Assembly (NCBI GenBank): GCA_046091165.1
Contig: JBJTBE010000064.1
Span: 1-16,114, forward strand
From: F1-60-MAGs163 sp046091165
GTDB taxonomy: Bacteria > Actinomycetota > Thermoleophilia > Solirubrobacterales > Solirubrobacteraceae
Direction of reading: 5' to 3'
DNA: 16,114 nucleotides
Shown: piece after piece, positions 14,027 to 16,114 of the stretch
Numbering within the stretch: position 1 is the first letter of the stretch
Layout: each line of letters begins with the position of its first letter
The notes under the pieces: generated by a model
What the model was told of the DNA's origin: nothing
What the model saw: only the letters and a program-made list of their open reading frames with translations
Database searches by the model: none
Program-made: the position numbers and the translations under genes

Positions 14027-14520
14027 GGCGCAGGCGCCGGGAGCAGGGGCCCGCGCGAAAGCCGCAGCGTGACGCGCCCGGAGCAGCGCTCGACCTGCCC
14101 GCGCCAGCTGACGCGTAGCCCCAGCTTCGCCCGGCTGCCCCGATAGTCAAACTGAGCCGTCACGTTGGCGCGCCGGCCTGATCCGTCATCGGCGGTGAAT
14201 CGCCTGGTTACATCGAGTCCGGGGGCAAGCCGCCCCAGCGACTCACGCTTCAGCGGCCCGTAGTAGACGTCGTAGGTGTCACGGGTCTCGCGGTTGTAAC
14301 AGGCGAGGATGACCTGCATCTCGAAGTTCTGGATCGCCCGGTTCTTCAGCTCGAAGAGGGCCTGCTCGGTTGCCCTGACCTGGGAGCCGTCCTCAAAGTA
14401 GGCGGTCGTTTGCTCGCTGCCGGCCCATGTTCCGGTACGCGGAACCACACCGGCCTGCGCCACCGTGCCCATGGCCAGGAAGGCGAAGATTGAGACTCCT
14501 GCGAAGAACGCGTTCCTCAT
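14023..14520 (-). CDS. Small secreted protein of unknown function
   Basis: A 165-residue protein with a clear Sec signal peptide: basic MRN, hydrophobic AFFAGVSIFAFLAMGTV, then AQA as the probable signal-peptidase I site. The mature ~140 residues are rich in predicted beta structure, with two cysteines (ILACYN, ERCSGR) that may form a disulfide, and a Pro/Ala tail. No known family was recognised. ATG 14520 is preferred; a GTG two codons earlier (14526) is too close to the likely -10 element TAGCGT at 14535-14530. The gene is convergent with the ferredoxin gene, their stop codons overlapping on CTAG, and divergent from the DNA glycosylase gene. Secretion is well supported, function unknown. 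Confidence 0.75.
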   Translation of the reverse strand: MRNAFFAGVSIFAFLAMGTVAQAGVVPRTGTWAGSEQTTAYFEDGSQVRATEQALFELKNRAIQNFEMQVILACYNRETRDTYDVYYGPLKRESLGRLAPGLDVTRRFTADDGSGRRANVTAQFDYRGSRAKLGLRVSWRGQVERCSGRVTLRLSRGPLLPAPAP

Positions 14521-14529
14521 GCTCACGGA

Positions 14530-14535
14530 ACGCTA
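14530..14535 (-). promoter_or_regulatory. Putative -10 element (TAGCGT) for the secreted-protein gene
   Basis: On the minus strand TAGCGT ends nine bases before ATG 14520 and three before GTG 14526. The usual distance in this window (6-9) supports ATG 14520 as the start. No ribosome-binding site is evident. Confidence 0.35.
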
Positions 14536-14569
14536 GCGGGAAGCTGAGCCGAACGCGCCGGCATGCGCG

Positions 14570-14575
14570 TAACTT
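14570..14575 (+). promoter_or_regulatory. Putative -10 element (TAACTT) for fpg/nei
   Basis: TAACTT lies six bases before ATG 14582, with no purine-rich ribosome-binding site between. This is one of the clearest leaderless-type starts in the window, because the MPELPEVE start of the glycosylase is independently certain. Confidence 0.5.
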
Positions 14576-14581
14576 GTTCAC

Positions 14582-15358
14582 ATGCCCGAGCTTCCGGAAG
14601 TCGAACGGGCCCGGGCCCTCGTCGAGAAGAAGGCAGGCGGCCGGGTGATCGCGTCGGTCGACGACTCCGATTCGTACGTCTGCCGCCCCCACGCACCCGG
14701 GGAGATAAACGACGCCCTGGCCGGCCGCACGGTGACCGGCGCCGGCCGCGTCGGCAAGTCGTTCTGGATCGAGACCGACGGCGGCGACGGTCCCGAGCTG
14801 GGCCTCCACCTGGGCATGGCCGGGCGGATCATCGTCGCCGGGGAAGGGGCCGGCCACCCGAAGCCGCTGCGGAACCCGGCGTGGGACCGCCTGACCATCG
14901 CCTTCGCCGACGGCGGAGCGCTGGTGATGAGGGACAAGCGCCGGCTCTCGCGCGCCGTGCTCAACCCCGACCGCTCCAGCCTCGGCCCCGACGCCGAGCG
15001 GATCACCCGCGAGCAGTTCCGCCGCCTCGTCGGGAGCGGCAGGGCGCCGGTGAAGGCGCGGCTGATGGACCAGTCGAAGGTCGCCGGGGTGGGCAACCTG
15101 CTGGCCGACGAGACCCTCTGGCAGGCGGGTATCTCCCCCCTTCACCCTGCCGGCGACCTCGAGGCCGCGGAGCTCGACCACCTGCGCCGCGAGCTGCGGG
15201 CCGCCACGCGACGGGCCCACCGGCTGGGAGGCGTCCACAAGGGCGAGGTGATCCGCTACCGGCGCCGCGGCGCCTCCTGCCCGCACTGCGCCACCGCGAT
15301 GGAGCGCGGCAAGGTCGGGGGGCGGACCACCTGGTGGTGCCCGTCCTGCCAGCCGTAG
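14582..15358 (+). CDS. Fpg/Nei-family DNA glycosylase/AP lyase
   Basis: A 258-residue base-excision repair enzyme that removes oxidised bases and nicks the abasic site. The N-terminus MPELPEVE supplies the catalytic Pro2 and Glu3; K59 (GRVGKSFW) matches the conserved lysine of the N-terminal domain. QSKVAGVGNLLADETLW is the helix-two-turn-helix DNA-binding motif. The C-terminal zinc finger is complete: CPHC and CPSC, with GRTTWWCPSCQ containing the phosphate-contacting Arg. MutM and Nei-type specificity (8-oxoguanine versus oxidised pyrimidines) cannot be separated with confidence here, so no gene symbol is given. The start is fixed by the required Pro after Met. The gene is probably transcribed on its own from the TAACTT element. 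Confidence 0.95.
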   Translation: MPELPEVERARALVEKKAGGRVIASVDDSDSYVCRPHAPGEINDALAGRTVTGAGRVGKSFWIETDGGDGPELGLHLGMAGRIIVAGEGAGHPKPLRNPAWDRLTIAFADGGALVMRDKRRLSRAVLNPDRSSLGPDAERITREQFRRLVGSGRAPVKARLMDQSKVAGVGNLLADETLWQAGISPLHPAGDLEAAELDHLRRELRAATRRAHRLGGVHKGEVIRYRRRGASCPHCATAMERGKVGGRTTWWCPSCQP

Positions 15359-15383
15359 CGGCGCGGCGGTCCCCGGCGGCCGC

Positions 15384-15389
15384 TAGCTT
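15384..15389 (+). promoter_or_regulatory. Putative -10 element (TAGCTT) for the right-edge secreted-protein gene
   Basis: TAGCTT lies six bases before ATG 15396. GCAGG between them is a poor ribosome-binding site. The gap after the glycosylase gene is only 37 bases, so some read-through is also possible. Confidence 0.45.
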
Positions 15390-15395
15390 GCAGGC

Positions 15396-16114
15396 ATGGC
15401 GCCCCTGAGACGAGCCCTTGCCTCCGCCCTCCTGGCGTCCGCCGCCTGCGCCGCCGCTCCGGGGGTCGCCCTTGCCGACTGGTACTTCCCGACCACCCTC
15501 GAGCGCGCCTCGCTGCAGGTGTCCGACGTCCCGGATTCCTTCTTCGTCAATGGCGCCCGCGAGCGACAGCTCAGCTACTCCTCGGGTTCGAAGACCAAGC
15601 GCTTCGAGGCGTGTGTCGACAAGGACGGCAACAAGGTGTTCGGCACGAGGCCGGCCCAGCGCGAGAACTCGGTGGTCGAGCTATACCGCGAGGGCTCAGG
15701 GGAAGACGTGAAGGCCGAGCGGGTGGTCAGCTCCGACATCTACGCGTACTCGAGCCGGTCGGGCGCGCTGAAGGCCTGGAAGCAGCTCAACCGCGACCGC
15801 CGCCGCTGTGCGCCGAAGGCCGGCACGACGGTCCCGTTCCAGGGGGTCGACGTTGAGGTGGACGCACGGCAGGAGCTGAAGACCCTTCGAACCGCCTCGG
15901 GCCTCCCCGGCTACACGCTCGAGCAGAACGTCTCGGCCAGCGTTGCCGCCGGAACGCCCGGCGGGCTTTCGCGCTGGGTGGGCGGCTTCACCGCCTACCG
16001 GCAGGTCGGGAGGGCGATCGTCCGGGCGCAGTTCGCCAACTACAGCACCATCTCGGCCGCAGGCGCGGCCCTGACCGACGAGTACCGCTCGTTCACGACC
16101 GACGAGGCGCTTCG
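15396..16114 (+). CDS. Secreted protein of unknown function (3' end beyond the window)
   Basis: At least 239 residues, with no stop before the window edge. The N-terminus is a signal peptide: MAPLRRALAS (basic), a hydrophobic Ala/Leu-rich core, and a probable signal-peptidase I cut after GVALA, before DWYFPTT. A cysteine at residue 18 does not sit in a good lipobox. The mature part has two cysteines (EACVDK and RRCAPK) that could form a disulfide and a WKQLNRDRRRC segment vaguely like extracytoplasmic sensor or lipoprotein domains; I do not recognise the family. This frame remains open and begins at a TAGCTT-type start, whereas the overlapping open frames from 15418 and 15611 are shorter and lack these signals. 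Confidence 0.75.
   Translation, partial: MAPLRRALASALLASAACAAAPGVALADWYFPTTLERASLQVSDVPDSFFVNGARERQLSYSSGSKTKRFEACVDKDGNKVFGTRPAQRENSVVELYREGSGEDVKAERVVSSDIYAYSSRSGALKAWKQLNRDRRRCAPKAGTTVPFQGVDVEVDARQELKTLRTASGLPGYTLEQNVSASVAAGTPGGLSRWVGGFTAYRQVGRAIVRAQFANYSTISAAGAALTDEYRSFTTDEAL

Noticed and set aside
14524..14526. GTG 14526 as the start of the secreted protein
   Set aside because: It lies only three bases from the likely -10 hexamer; ATG 14520 gives a clean signal peptide and the usual spacing.
15418..15856. Two short plus-strand open frames near the right edge (from 15418 and 15611)
   Set aside because: They overlap the frame from ATG 15396, which stays open to the window end, has a signal peptide and a recognisable upstream element.

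Overview
The window is very GC-rich, gene-dense bacterial DNA with a strong G/C bias at third codon positions, many GTG starts and many 1-4 bp ATGA/GTGA/TGATG gene overlaps. It encodes an F420-type luciferase-like oxidoreductase, a GTP-dependent PEP carboxykinase and an actinobacterial-looking Fpg/Nei glycosylase. Together these suggest a deep-branching actinobacterium, perhaps of the Thermoleophilia/Solirubrobacterales type. That placement is an inference from gene content and style; there is no rRNA here to settle it. No tRNA, rRNA, CRISPR array, insertion sequence or phage gene was seen, and no gene-free stretch exceeds about 100 bases.

Layout, left to right. (1) 11-3636 (+): a kinase-fold/methyltransferase fusion coupled by TGATG to a five-helix membrane sulfatase-like protein, probably a cell-surface polymer function. 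(2) 3663-6999 (+): a tightly overlapped operon of a luciferase-like oxidoreductase, a class III aminotransferase and the molybdenum cofactor enzyme MoaA. (3) 6959-7570 (-): a MobA-like molybdopterin nucleotidyltransferase, convergent with and overlapping moaA by 41 bp. (4) 7594-8157 (+): an unrecognised protein with two CxxC pairs, divergent from mobA. (5) 10506-8170 (-): a MaoC hot-dog hydratase followed by GTP-PEP carboxykinase. (6) 10607-14026 (+): a malyl-CoA lyase-type CoA-ester lyase, a divergent succinate-CoA-ligase-like beta/alpha pair and a small ferredoxin with one [4Fe-4S] cluster, joined by 1-4 bp overlaps. (7) 14023-14520 (-): a small secreted protein. (8) 14582-15358 (+): an Fpg/Nei DNA glycosylase. 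(9) 15396 to the right edge (+): a secreted protein cut by the window end.

The most interesting part is 8170-14026. A MaoC hydratase, a Chloroflexus-like malyl-/methylmalyl-/citramalyl-CoA lyase, an ADP-forming acyl-CoA ligase, a ferredoxin and PEP carboxykinase lie together. The arrangement recalls the methylotroph serine-cycle cluster (malate thiokinase, PEP carboxylase, malyl-CoA lyase), with a C4/C3-node enzyme of the opposite usual direction. However, the ligase pair is neither an ordinary SucCD nor an ordinary MtkAB: several substrate-side motifs are changed, and the alpha subunit has SRSGGM and FGHAG motifs that recall ATP-citrate lyase/citryl-CoA synthetase. The module may interconvert malate, citramalate, mesaconate or itaconate with C2/C3 units through CoA esters.

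A second theme is regulatory. Several genes have a TAnnnT hexamer (usually TAGnnT) about 6-9 bases before the start codon and no good ribosome-binding site. This is what leaderless transcription would look like, and it bears on start choices at 7594 and 14520 and on the divergent mobA/zinc-protein pair.
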